Assembly: GCA_020630355.1 (NCBI GenBank)
Contig: JAHDBO010000123.1
Span: 1 to 6,278, forward strand
Direction of reading: 5' to 3'
DNA length: 6,278 bases
Origin: Saprospiraceae bacterium
Lineage (GTDB): Bacteria > Bacteroidota > Bacteroidia > Chitinophagales > Saprospiraceae
A program made the position numbers and the translations under genes. The notes beneath the pieces are model-generated. The model ran no database searches. It was not told the DNA's origin and was given only the letters and a program-made list of their open reading frames with translations. Shown here in pieces: positions 1 through 6,278 of this stretch. Numbering within the stretch: position 1 is the stretch's first letter; the number at the start of each line of letters is the position of its first letter.

Positions 1-21
1 ATCCACTCGTAAAGAGTGGAT
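1..21 (-). terminator. Hairpin just downstream of deoC, possible terminator cut by the window edge
   Basis: ATCCACTC (1-8) pairs perfectly with GAGTGGAT (14-21) around a 5-base loop. It lies 34 bases past the deoC stop codon, where an intrinsic terminator of the minus-strand transcript would be expected. A U-tract for that direction would lie to the left of position 1 and cannot be seen. On the plus strand the bases after the hairpin (GCCCGAAAC) are not T-rich, so it is not an obvious terminator for a gene entering from the left. The stem may also be longer than what is visible here. Confidence 0.4.
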
Positions 22-54
22 GCCCGAAACATTAGATAATAAAAACAGGTTTTT

Positions 55-693
55 TTAAGAAACAATCTGAACACCGCTAGAAGTCCCAATTCTAGAGACC
101 CCCAAGTCAATATATTTTAAGGCATCTTCTGCACTGCGAATACCACCAGAGGCTTTGATTTTTGGCCCAGTTAATATTTTTGTCATCAGTTTAACGGCTT
201 TAACAGTTGCTTTGCCATTAATTCCCGTGGAGGTTTTAACAAAGTCGACTTCTTTTTCATTACAGAGTTCACAAAGTTTTACGATTTCTTCATCGGTCAA
301 TAAGCTGGTTTCTAAAATAACTTTGATGATTTTACCTCTCATGTGTACAGCAGTGGTCATGCTGTCCAATTCATTGGCAACCACGTTCCAGTCCCCATTT
401 TTTACAGCAGCGATATTGATAACAACATCCACTTCGTCCGCTTTTTCATTCAAGACGTGTTTGATTTCTTCAATCTTGGCAGAAATGGGGGCATAGCCCA
501 TCGGAAAGCCAACAACAGTAGCAATTTTCACTGGGGACTCTCTTAGGATGCGGTAGGCTTGTTGTACGAAATAAGGGGGAACGCATACAGCAACGAATTG
601 GTGTTCTATTGCCTCTAGGCAAAGTTGTTCTATGTTTTCTTTGGAGCAGTTAACCTTCAGTAGGGTATGGTCCACATAGGTGTTTATGTCCAT
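55..693 (-). CDS. deoC: Deoxyribose-phosphate aldolase (DeoC)
   Basis: Cytosolic class I aldolase that reversibly cleaves 2-deoxy-D-ribose 5-phosphate to glyceraldehyde 3-phosphate and acetaldehyde, the last step of deoxynucleoside catabolism. The 212-residue product is a single TIM-barrel domain, close in length to the short bacterial form (about 220) rather than the roughly 260 residues of E. coli. Visible family motifs are DHTLLK at 8-13, AVCVPP with Cys37, EVDVVIN with Asp89, IKVILET with Lys124, FVKTSTG with Lys153 as the predicted Schiff-base lysine, and IKASGGIR with the second active-site lysine Lys180. The phosphate-binding end is GTSSG at 203-207. All catalytic positions are intact. 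The ATG at 691-693 places DHT at the usual distance from the N-terminus, and no other ATG lies just upstream. There is no clear Shine-Dalgarno site. No other deo gene (phosphorylase, phosphopentomutase) is visible beside it, and the terminator after secA suggests it has its own promoter. Confidence 0.96.
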   Translation of the reverse strand: MDINTYVDHTLLKVNCSKENIEQLCLEAIEHQFVAVCVPPYFVQQAYRILRESPVKIATVVGFPMGYAPISAKIEEIKHVLNEKADEVDVVINIAAVKNGDWNVVANELDSMTTAVHMRGKIIKVILETSLLTDEEIVKLCELCNEKEVDFVKTSTGINGKATVKAVKLMTKILTGPKIKASGGIRSAEDALKYIDLGVSRIGTSSGVQIVS

Positions 694-803
694 GCAAATT
701 TCTGTTTTGGTGTTTTTAGGAGTTGTGTCTGAATTGCTCAGTGAACTAGGTTTGTATGTGGAGGATTTGCCAGTTTTCAGTCTGCAATATAGCTGAAATA
801 CAA

Positions 804-817
804 CTGTAGTGCTACAG
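804..817. repeat. 14-base dyad CTGTAG-TG-CTACAG upstream of deoC
   Basis: CTGTAG (804-809) and CTACAG (812-817) form perfect inverted 6-base arms around a 2-base centre. The dyad lies about 110 bases upstream of the deoC start, in the stretch where a deoC promoter would be expected. A small dimeric regulator could bind such a site, but a dyad this short can occur by chance and no matching regulator gene is visible. No TAnnTTTG element is found on the minus strand in this gap. The best AT-rich candidate there is a weak TATATTG at about 785-791. Confidence 0.25.
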
Positions 818-885
818 AATCATTCGATAATATTTGTTAAAAAATGGCTTTGTTGTGTAAGTGCTTATTTACTAAAAGATTAGCC

Positions 886-927
886 AAAAAAATAAAATCT
901 CGAACCCTCAGCAAAGGTTCGAGATTT
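886..927 (-). terminator. Rho-independent terminator of secA
   Basis: Read on the minus strand, a perfect 12-base stem (AAATCTCGAACC at 927-916 pairing with GGTTCGAGATTT at 906-895) closes a 9-base loop. It is followed directly by the T-rich tract TATTTTTTT (894-886). The structure begins 29 bases past the secA TAG stop codon. This is a textbook intrinsic terminator and should separate secA transcription from deoC downstream. On the plus strand the run after the stem (CATCGCC) is not T-rich, so termination is expected in one direction only. Confidence 0.9.
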
Positions 928-956
928 CATCGCCCATCATTCATCACTCATAACTA

Positions 957-3900
957 CTATGCGCCATGACATTTTTTGTATTTTTTACCACTTCCGCAAG
1001 GACAAGGTTCGTTTCTGCCTACTTTGGGAGAAGTACGTCTGAAGGTCTGAACCTTTTTTCGACTTACGCCTTCAGCTGCTGATCTGGCAGCATCGGCTGA
1101 TTTATTGGTAGAAACTTTGCTCAAATCAGTTTTTTGCCGTTTAGCTTCTCTTGGTGCCGCATTTTCTTGAATGACCAATCGACCCTTCATCAGGTAAGAA
1201 ATAACAGCCCTATTGATGCGATACATTAGGTTTTCAAAGTAATTGTATGCCTCCATCTTGTAGATGACAAGCGGGTCTTTTTGTTCAAAAGAAGCAGACT
1301 GAACAGATTCTTTCAACTCATCCATAGAGCGAAGATGCTCTTTCCAAAAATCGTCCATCAATGCCAATGCAATGGTCTTTTCAATGTCTTGGATGATACT
1401 ATCCCCTTTTGATTCGACGGCTTTTTCGATTTCTGCTGCAATTGGAAGCGGGTTTTGTCTACCATCTGTGTAAGGAACAGCAATTCGCTTATAGCGTTGT
1501 CCTTCGTTTTCGTGTACTTGCTTTACATAAGGGTATAAAACATCCTTGATTTGTTGGCTTTTGGATTGGTACATTGCCATTACTTGGTCATAGAATTCAC
1601 CGACCAACTTATTGGCACTTGTCCCGTTGAAGGTATCTTCGTCTATGGCTGGGTCGATACCCAAGGTACGGATACAATCTTCACGGAAAGACTCGTAAGT
1701 TCCAGAGTTTTTATGACCTAATACCAAGTCTTCTGTCAAAGCAGTAAACATCGTATTCAAGTCGACAGACAGCCTTTCCCCTTCTAGGGCATTAGCACGT
1801 CTTTTGTAAATAGCTTCTCTTTGGATATTCATCACGTCATCGTATTCCAATAGACGTTTACGAATACCAAAACTGTTTTCTTCCATTTTCTTTTGTGCCC
1901 GTTCGATGGATTTGCTGACCATCGGGTGCTGTATCACTTCGCCTTCTTCATATCCCATTCTATCCATCAACTTAGCAATACGCTCCGAGCGGAACAAACG
2001 CATCAGTTGGTCATCTAGAGACACAAAGAATTGCGATGAACCAGGGTCTCCTTGACGACCAGCACGACCACGCAGCTGTCGGTCTACTCGTCTAGAATCG
2101 TGTCTTGCTGTACCTACAATGGCCAGACCGCCTGCGGCTTTTACCTCATCCGAAATTTTAATATCGGTACCACGACCTGCCATGTTGGTGGCAATCGTGA
2201 CGTTGCCTGGGCGACCAGCTTCTGCTACTACCTCTGCTTCTCTTTGGTGTTGCTTGGCGTTCAAGATATTGTGCTTGATGCCACGCATTTTCAATATACG
2301 GCTCAGTTTTTCTGAGTATTCGACGGAAGTCGTACCCACCAAAACAGGTCTACCTGCTTGACTCAACTTGACAATTTCTTCAATAACGGCGTTGAATTTT
2401 TCTCGCTCCGTTTTATAAACCAAATCTTCTCTATCATCTCTCTGAATTGGTCGGTTGGTTGGGATAATGACAACATCCAACTTGTAGATTTCCCAAAATT
2501 CACCTGCTTCCGTCTCCGCCGTACCAGTCATCCCAGCAAGCTTATGGTGCATTCTGAAGTAATTCTGCAAAGTTACAGTTGCGTAAGTCTGTGTCAAATC
2601 CCCGACAGAGACATTTTCCTTCGCTTCCAATGCCTGGTGCAGACCGTCGGAATAACGACGTCCGTCCATGATACGACCTGTCTGCTCATCAACGATTTTC
2701 ACGCTACCATCCATGACGACGTACTGGTCGTCTCGCTCGAATAGGGTGTATGCTTTTAATAACTGTTGTACAGAGTGCAAGCGCCCTGCTTTTTCAGAAT
2801 AGTCTTGTACAGCTTCATTTTTGTATTGGACTTTTTCTTCGGCGGTTAGGTTTTCAGCTTCCTCAATCTCCATCACCGTTCCTGTGATGTCTGGCATCAC
2901 GAAGAAGTTGCTGTCTTCTTCTCCCCTTGCTAAAAATTCAGAACCTTTTTCCGTCAGGTCGACTATATTATTCTTCTCATCAATGGTAAACAACAGAGGC
3001 TCGTCTACTAGGTGCATATTCTTGGACTGCTCCTGCATATAGAAGTTTTCCGCCTTTTGCATATCCACTTTCACCCCTTGTTCACCCAAGAATTTGATTA
3101 AAGGTCGGTTTTTAGGCAGGCCTCTGTGCGCACGGAGCAATAACATTCCCGCCTGCCCTTCTTCGTAGCCTAAGTTGCCTTCCTTGAATTGCTTTTTGGC
3201 TTCCGCCAAAATTTGAGTAATGAGCTTTCTTTGCGCTTGTACCAGACGCTCTACTTTAGGCTTTAAGGATTTGTACTCTTGTTGGTCTCCTTTGGGGACA
3301 GGGCCAGAAATAATCAAAGGCGTACGAGCGTCATCAATCAAGATAGAGTCAATCTCATCTATCATAGCATAATGGTGCTTGCGCTGCACTTTGTCTTCTG
3401 GTGAGGATACCATATTATCTCTCAAATAGTCGAAACCAAATTCGTTATTTGTACCATAAGTAATATCACATAAATAGGCTTCCCTCCTTTGCTCAGAGTG
3501 TGGTTTGTAATGGTCGATACAATCCACTGTCAAGTACAAAAACTCAAAGATGGGCCCAACCCACTCGGAGTCCCTGCGTGCTAGATAATCATTGACGGTG
3601 ACGACATGGACTCCTTCCCCAGCAAGCCCATTTAAGTAAGCTGGTAAAGTGGCTACTAAAGTTTTACCTTCCCCTGTTTGCATCTCTGCAATCTTGCCGT
3701 CATGTAGCACCATTCCACCAATCAACTGCACATCATAGTGCACCATATTCCAAGTGATTTCACCACCGGCAGCTTCCCACGAGTTGTTCCAGACGGCTTC
3801 ATTGCCATCGATGTTGATATAGTTTTTCTTGGATTTCGCAGCGAGATTTCTGTCGTGTTCTGTCGCAGTCACACGCAGTTGCGTATTATTGGTGAAACGT

Positions 3901-4265
3901 CGAGCGGTTTCTTTGACAACAGCGAATGCTTCAGGCATGATATCCATCAAAACATCTTCTAGATGTTTGTCTTTTTCTTTACTCAATTCGTCGATTTCCC
4001 TGAAAAGCGCCTCTTTTCTATCAAAATCTTTTGTCTCTTTCGCTTCTTTTCTTAGGGATTCTATATCCGTACTGATACCCTGCAAATGCTCTTTGATACG
4101 TGCCCGAAACTCAAGTGTTTTATTTCTTAGGGCATCATTGCTTAGGGATTCTAATTTCGCAGAGTGCTCATGTACTTGCTCGATATATGGTGTGTATAAT
4201 TTGACATCTTTGTCAAACTTGGTACCGAAAATTTTACCGATTGATTTTGATAAAAACTTAAACAT
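957..4265 (-). CDS. secA: Preprotein translocase motor ATPase SecA
   Basis: ATP-driven motor that pushes unfolded, signal-peptide-bearing proteins through the SecYEG channel, working at the inner face of the cytoplasmic membrane. All SecA parts are visible: Walker A QTGEGKT at 196-202, ITYGTNNEFGFDYLRDNM at 268-285, Walker B DEID at 303-306 followed by DDARTPLIISGP, the preprotein cross-linking domain at roughly 322-515, NBD2 with NMAGRGTDI at 694-702 and QLRGRAGRQGDPG at 730-742, the scaffold/two-helix-finger region around 965-1030 (DDFWKEHLRSMDELKESV), a basic linker at about 1035-1081, and a C-terminal zinc motif CPCGSGKKYKKCH at 1088-1100 (CxCx8CH). At 1102 residues it is about 200 longer than E. 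coli SecA (901). The extra length lies mainly in a charged helical insert near 58-105 and an insert near 340-428, as in other Bacteroidota SecAs. The ATG is fixed by an in-frame TAA at 4274-4272. No Shine-Dalgarno site is seen; the leader is A-rich. The gene is intact. Confidence 0.98.
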   Translation of the reverse strand: MFKFLSKSIGKIFGTKFDKDVKLYTPYIEQVHEHSAKLESLSNDALRNKTLEFRARIKEHLQGISTDIESLRKEAKETKDFDRKEALFREIDELSKEKDKHLEDVLMDIMPEAFAVVKETARRFTNNTQLRVTATEHDRNLAAKSKKNYINIDGNEAVWNNSWEAAGGEITWNMVHYDVQLIGGMVLHDGKIAEMQTGEGKTLVATLPAYLNGLAGEGVHVVTVNDYLARRDSEWVGPIFEFLYLTVDCIDHYKPHSEQRREAYLCDITYGTNNEFGFDYLRDNMVSSPEDKVQRKHHYAMIDEIDSILIDDARTPLIISGPVPKGDQQEYKSLKPKVERLVQAQRKLITQILAEAKKQFKEGNLGYEEGQAGMLLLRAHRGLPKNRPLIKFLGEQGVKVDMQKAENFYMQEQSKNMHLVDEPLLFTIDEKNNIVDLTEKGSEFLARGEEDSNFFVMPDITGTVMEIEEAENLTAEEKVQYKNEAVQDYSEKAGRLHSVQQLLKAYTLFERDDQYVVMDGSVKIVDEQTGRIMDGRRYSDGLHQALEAKENVSVGDLTQTYATVTLQNYFRMHHKLAGMTGTAETEAGEFWEIYKLDVVIIPTNRPIQRDDREDLVYKTEREKFNAVIEEIVKLSQAGRPVLVGTTSVEYSEKLSRILKMRGIKHNILNAKQHQREAEVVAEAGRPGNVTIATNMAGRGTDIKISDEVKAAGGLAIVGTARHDSRRVDRQLRGRAGRQGDPGSSQFFVSLDDQLMRLFRSERIAKLMDRMGYEEGEVIQHPMVSKSIERAQKKMEENSFGIRKRLLEYDDVMNIQREAIYKRRANALEGERLSVDLNTMFTALTEDLVLGHKNSGTYESFREDCIRTLGIDPAIDEDTFNGTSANKLVGEFYDQVMAMYQSKSQQIKDVLYPYVKQVHENEGQRYKRIAVPYTDGRQNPLPIAAEIEKAVESKGDSIIQDIEKTIALALMDDFWKEHLRSMDELKESVQSASFEQKDPLVIYKMEAYNYFENLMYRINRAVISYLMKGRLVIQENAAPREAKRQKTDLSKVSTNKSADAARSAAEGVSRKKVQTFRRTSPKVGRNEPCPCGSGKKYKKCHGA

Positions 4266-4332
4266 GTATTTTTATATTTTACAAGCAAGGGTTCAGTTGC
4301 TTGATTTCTATTTCAAATAGCTAAAATTCGCA

Positions 4333-4340
4333 CAAAGATA
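4333..4340 (-). promoter_or_regulatory. Candidate secA promoter -7 element (TATCTTTG)
   Basis: On the minus strand the octamer TATCTTTG matches the Bacteroidota sigma-A -7 consensus TAnnTTTG exactly. It would place the transcription start near 4326 and give a leader of about 60 bases before the secA ATG. No TTTG-type -33 element is found at the usual 19-21 base spacing, so the call rests on one element and on position. A second exact match, TAGCTTTG, lies further upstream at 4441-4434 and also lacks a -33 partner. Confidence 0.45.
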
Positions 4341-4342
4341 AG

Positions 4343-4354
4343 GTATAATTATAC
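4343..4354. repeat. Perfect 12-base palindrome GTATAATTATAC beside the secA -7 element
   Basis: GTATAATTATAC equals its own reverse complement. With one mismatch on each side the symmetry extends outwards (AA at 4340-4341, TT at 4356-4357). It sits two bases upstream of the TATCTTTG element, within the spacer of the presumed secA promoter. A related half-site, TTATACC (4428-4434), is the exact inverse of GGTATAA (4342-4348). The position suits an operator, but the sequence is purely AT-rich at its core and could be chance. Confidence 0.3.
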
Positions 4355-4433
4355 TTTGATAGGATTCTCTATGAGGAAATGTATGATTTTAGCGTTCAGG
4401 ATATGTAACAATTCCTCTTTGCATAATTTATAC

Positions 4434-4441
4434 CAAAGCTA
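4434..4441 (-). promoter_or_regulatory. Second candidate minus-strand -7 element (TAGCTTTG)
   Basis: Minus-strand TAGCTTTG is another exact TAnnTTTG match. It would start a transcript near 4427, with a leader of about 160 bases before secA. No -33 element is evident. It may be a distal secA promoter or a chance match in AT-rich sequence. Confidence 0.25.
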
Positions 4442-4474
4442 AAAACCAAAATTTATCCGACACTTTGTCAGTGC

Positions 4475-4507
4475 TTTAGTCGTTCTTGCTGACGAAAAGT
4501 CTATTTG
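4475..4507 (+). promoter_or_regulatory. Weak candidate promoter for the porZ-like gene
   Basis: TCTATTTG (4500-4507) differs by one base from the Bacteroidota -7 consensus TAnnTTTG. TTTA (4475-4478) lies 21 bases upstream, at the spacing expected of a -33 TTTG element. The start of transcription would fall near 4513, about 33 bases before the ATG. Both elements are imperfect, so this is only the best plus-strand candidate in the gap. Confidence 0.25.
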
Positions 4508-4546
4508 GGCGGAAACGAACTTCAAAAAAGACATTAATATTTCACG

Positions 4547-6278
4547 ATGAAATTATACATCTATATTCTATTGGTTCTTGCTTTGCTAAGCAATCAATCC
4601 TTGTTGGCCCAAGATCAATTGGCGATTGGTCAATGGAAAACACACCTCCCATCCATTCGAGGGACGTCCGTTGCCCAAAGTGAAGAGACGATTTATTATG
4701 CGACAGAATTTTCTGTGATGACCCTCGATAAAGTTGAGATTTCTACAGGTTTTTTGGATAAGGTCAATGGCTTGAGTGATACAGGTATCCGATTTTTAAA
4801 GTACGATGAGGAAAGTGACCTTTTATTGATAGCTTATAACAATTCTAATATCGATTTAGTCACTTCTAGCGGTATTATCAATATAGATGCCATTAAGAGA
4901 GAGCAGGATATTATTGGCGATAAAAATGTCTATGATGCCTACTTTGATGAGGATGCCGTTTTCCTTTCTTGCGGATTTGGGATTGTTAAATTACGCTTGA
5001 CGGATTTTCTAATAGAATCGACCACGTTTACCAACGTTAAAGTCAATGGGTTCACTCGATTTGATAATCGCTATTATGCAGCTACGGACGAGGGAGTCTA
5101 TTCGATTGCTGTAGAAGGAACTAATATTTTAGATTTTGGAATTTGGGATTTTTGGGGGCAAAATGAAGGCCTGGAAGACGATTACACCGCTCGTTATATT
5201 CTGAATTACAAAGAGGGTTTATATTTTAATTATAATGATAGTTTATACCTTTTTGATGGTAATGATTTTGAATATGTTTTCCATGAAAATGGTTTCTATC
5301 CTAATTATTTGAGAACTGGAATTGACCGATTAATTGCTGGGTTTTATTGCCGCACCGATTGTAAAGGAAAAGTCTATTATTTTCAAGATGATGGAACAAG
5401 AAGAGAAGCTGAACCTAGTTGTATAGACCGTCCTGTAGGCGCTGTACAAGACCAATATGACCGAATCTGGTTTGCGGACGAGTTCAATCAATTTAGGTTA
5501 GAAGACTTAACCAACGGTGGTGCCAAGCTGACCTTTGGAGGACCTGCTTTGGGGACGGCATTTGGGATGTCTGTTTTTAATAATGAACTGTGGGTGGCGG
5601 GTGGCAGCGTGACAGGGACCTGGAATAATCTATTCAATCGTTTTGGTTCGATGTCCAATATTGATGGTCAATGGCGGCTTTATAATGAATCTTTAAATCC
5701 TGAACTAAATGATGTCTTAGACCATGTTGATGTGATACACGACCCTAGGAATGGGGATGTCTATATAGCGGCGTTTCGTGGTGGTGTGCTGCGGTTTGAC
5801 GGAACTGGTTTTATGGTTTTTAATGAAGATAACTCAACGATTGAAGCTGGGGATATTCCGCCTAGGGTAGGGGGCTTGGCATTCGATGACGATAATAATC
5901 TGTGGGTAAGCAATCATGGAGCAAATCGCCCGATTTCCGTCTTGAAAAATGATGGTACTTGGCAATCTTTCCCCAATATCCCTACGAATCAACTCACTCG
6001 TGTAGCGGTTGATTTGGATGGAAATAAGTGGATAGCGACCGCTGGTGGAAATGGGGTGGTCGTTTTCAATGAAGGGGATGATTTTGATAACAATCAAGAC
6101 AATCAAGTGCGTCGTATTAATACGGGCAACAGCGAGCTTCAAAACAATACGGTCAATGCGATTGCAGTGGACTTGGAAGGGGATGTTTGGGTGGGAACGG
6201 CGCAAGGAACGACCGTTTTTGAGTGTGGGGCAACCGTTTTTGACCCATCAAAATGTGCAGGGAATAATCGTGTCGTTG
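4547..6278 (+). CDS. porZ: PorZ-like type IX secretion system beta-propeller protein, C-terminus cut by window edge
   Basis: 577 residues are visible and the frame is open to the last base. Residues 1-21 are a Sec signal peptide (short basic start, hydrophobic core, likely cleavage after Ala21 in SLLA|QDQ), and the mature protein begins GQWKTHLPS (28-36), as PorZ proteins typically do. Repeated propeller strands follow: IYYATEFSV (49-57), RYYAATDEGVY (175-185), LYLFDG (233-238), RIWFAD (306-311), ELWVAGG (347-353), VYIAAFRGGVLRFDG (405-419), NLWVSN (451-456), KWIATAGGNGVVVF (494-507) and VWVGTAQGTTVF (547-558). The visible end, FDPSKC (565-570) then AGNNRVV, resembles the conserved late segment of this family. 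In Porphyromonas gingivalis PorZ (about 776 residues) belongs to the PorU-PorV-PorQ-PorZ attachment complex on the outer surface, which joins cargo to A-LPS. The third propeller and any C-terminal sorting domain would lie beyond the window. The ATG is fixed by an in-frame TAA at 4535-4537. A different sensor-propeller surface protein is the main alternative. Confidence 0.82.
   Translation, partial: MKLYIYILLVLALLSNQSLLAQDQLAIGQWKTHLPSIRGTSVAQSEETIYYATEFSVMTLDKVEISTGFLDKVNGLSDTGIRFLKYDEESDLLLIAYNNSNIDLVTSSGIINIDAIKREQDIIGDKNVYDAYFDEDAVFLSCGFGIVKLRLTDFLIESTTFTNVKVNGFTRFDNRYYAATDEGVYSIAVEGTNILDFGIWDFWGQNEGLEDDYTARYILNYKEGLYFNYNDSLYLFDGNDFEYVFHENGFYPNYLRTGIDRLIAGFYCRTDCKGKVYYFQDDGTRREAEPSCIDRPVGAVQDQYDRIWFADEFNQFRLEDLTNGGAKLTFGGPALGTAFGMSVFNNELWVAGGSVTGTWNNLFNRFGSMSNIDGQWRLYNESLNPELNDVLDHVDVIHDPRNGDVYIAAFRGGVLRFDGTGFMVFNEDNSTIEAGDIPPRVGGLAFDDDNNLWVSNHGANRPISVLKNDGTWQSFPNIPTNQLTRVAVDLDGNKWIATAGGNGVVVFNEGDDFDNNQDNQVRRINTGNSELQNNTVNAIAVDLEGDVWVGTAQGTTVFECGATVFDPSKCAGNNRVV

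Noticed and set aside
155..496. Plus-strand open frame of 113 codons opposite deoC
   Set aside because: It lies wholly antisense to an intact, motif-complete deoC, and its Ser/Thr/Leu-rich translation looks like a reverse-frame shadow.
694..885. Possible small RNA or tRNA between deoC and secA
   Set aside because: No cloverleaf, conserved tRNA arms or strong extended hairpin was found; apart from the short dyad at 804-817 the stretch looks like ordinary leader sequence.
2052..3042. Several plus-strand open frames of 73-128 codons inside secA
   Set aside because: All are antisense to conserved SecA motifs and overlap each other; nothing indicates coding.
3829..4320. Plus-strand open frame of 163 codons opposite the start of secA
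   Set aside because: It is antisense to the conserved SecA N-terminal region, its low-complexity Ser/Leu/Phe-rich product matches no family I recognise, and secA explains the sequence fully.
4486..4683. 65-codon plus-strand open frame overlapping the start of the porZ-like gene
   Set aside because: It is in a different frame from the signal-peptide protein starting at 4547 and has no recognisable product.
5834..6205. Minus-strand open frame of 123 codons
   Set aside because: It is antisense to the propeller repeats of the porZ-like gene; its Ile/Arg-rich translation is typical of a shadow.
1..6278. Mobile element, CRISPR array or defence system
   Set aside because: No transposase or integrase, no regularly spaced direct repeats, and no genes beyond deoC, secA and the porZ-like gene were found.

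Overview
The window reads as a chromosomal housekeeping segment of a Bacteroidota bacterium. Three things point there. SecA has the long form typical of the phylum. The rightmost gene encodes a PorZ-like component of the type IX secretion system (T9SS), which is confined to Bacteroidota and close relatives. None of the three starts has a clear Shine-Dalgarno site, and the secA leader carries a TAnnTTTG-type -7 element. A member of the Saprospiria or a related group is possible, but the sequence seen here does not fix the family.

Layout from left to right. Positions 1-21 form a perfect hairpin just past the end of deoC. deoC (55-693, minus) encodes a complete deoxyribose-phosphate aldolase. 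A 263-base gap (694-956) holds a 14-base dyad and, at 886-927, a strong intrinsic terminator for secA. secA (957-4265, minus) encodes a complete 1102-residue preprotein translocase ATPase. A 281-base divergent intergenic region (4266-4546) holds promoter candidates and short dyads. A plus-strand gene starts at 4547 and runs off the right edge. It encodes a signal-peptide-bearing beta-propeller protein that resembles PorZ; 577 residues are visible and the C-terminus is missing.

The terminator between secA and deoC, and the opposite direction of the porZ-like gene, suggest three separate transcription units. secA and the porZ-like gene are functionally adjacent: SecA drives Sec export of signal-peptide proteins into the periplasm, and T9SS cargo and most T9SS envelope components pass through Sec first. 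DeoC is unrelated nucleoside salvage. No mobile element, CRISPR array, tRNA or rRNA is visible, and I find no convincing new system. The points worth a second look are the secA/porZ-like divergon with its dyads, the enlarged SecA inserts, and the cysteine pattern of the PorZ-like protein.
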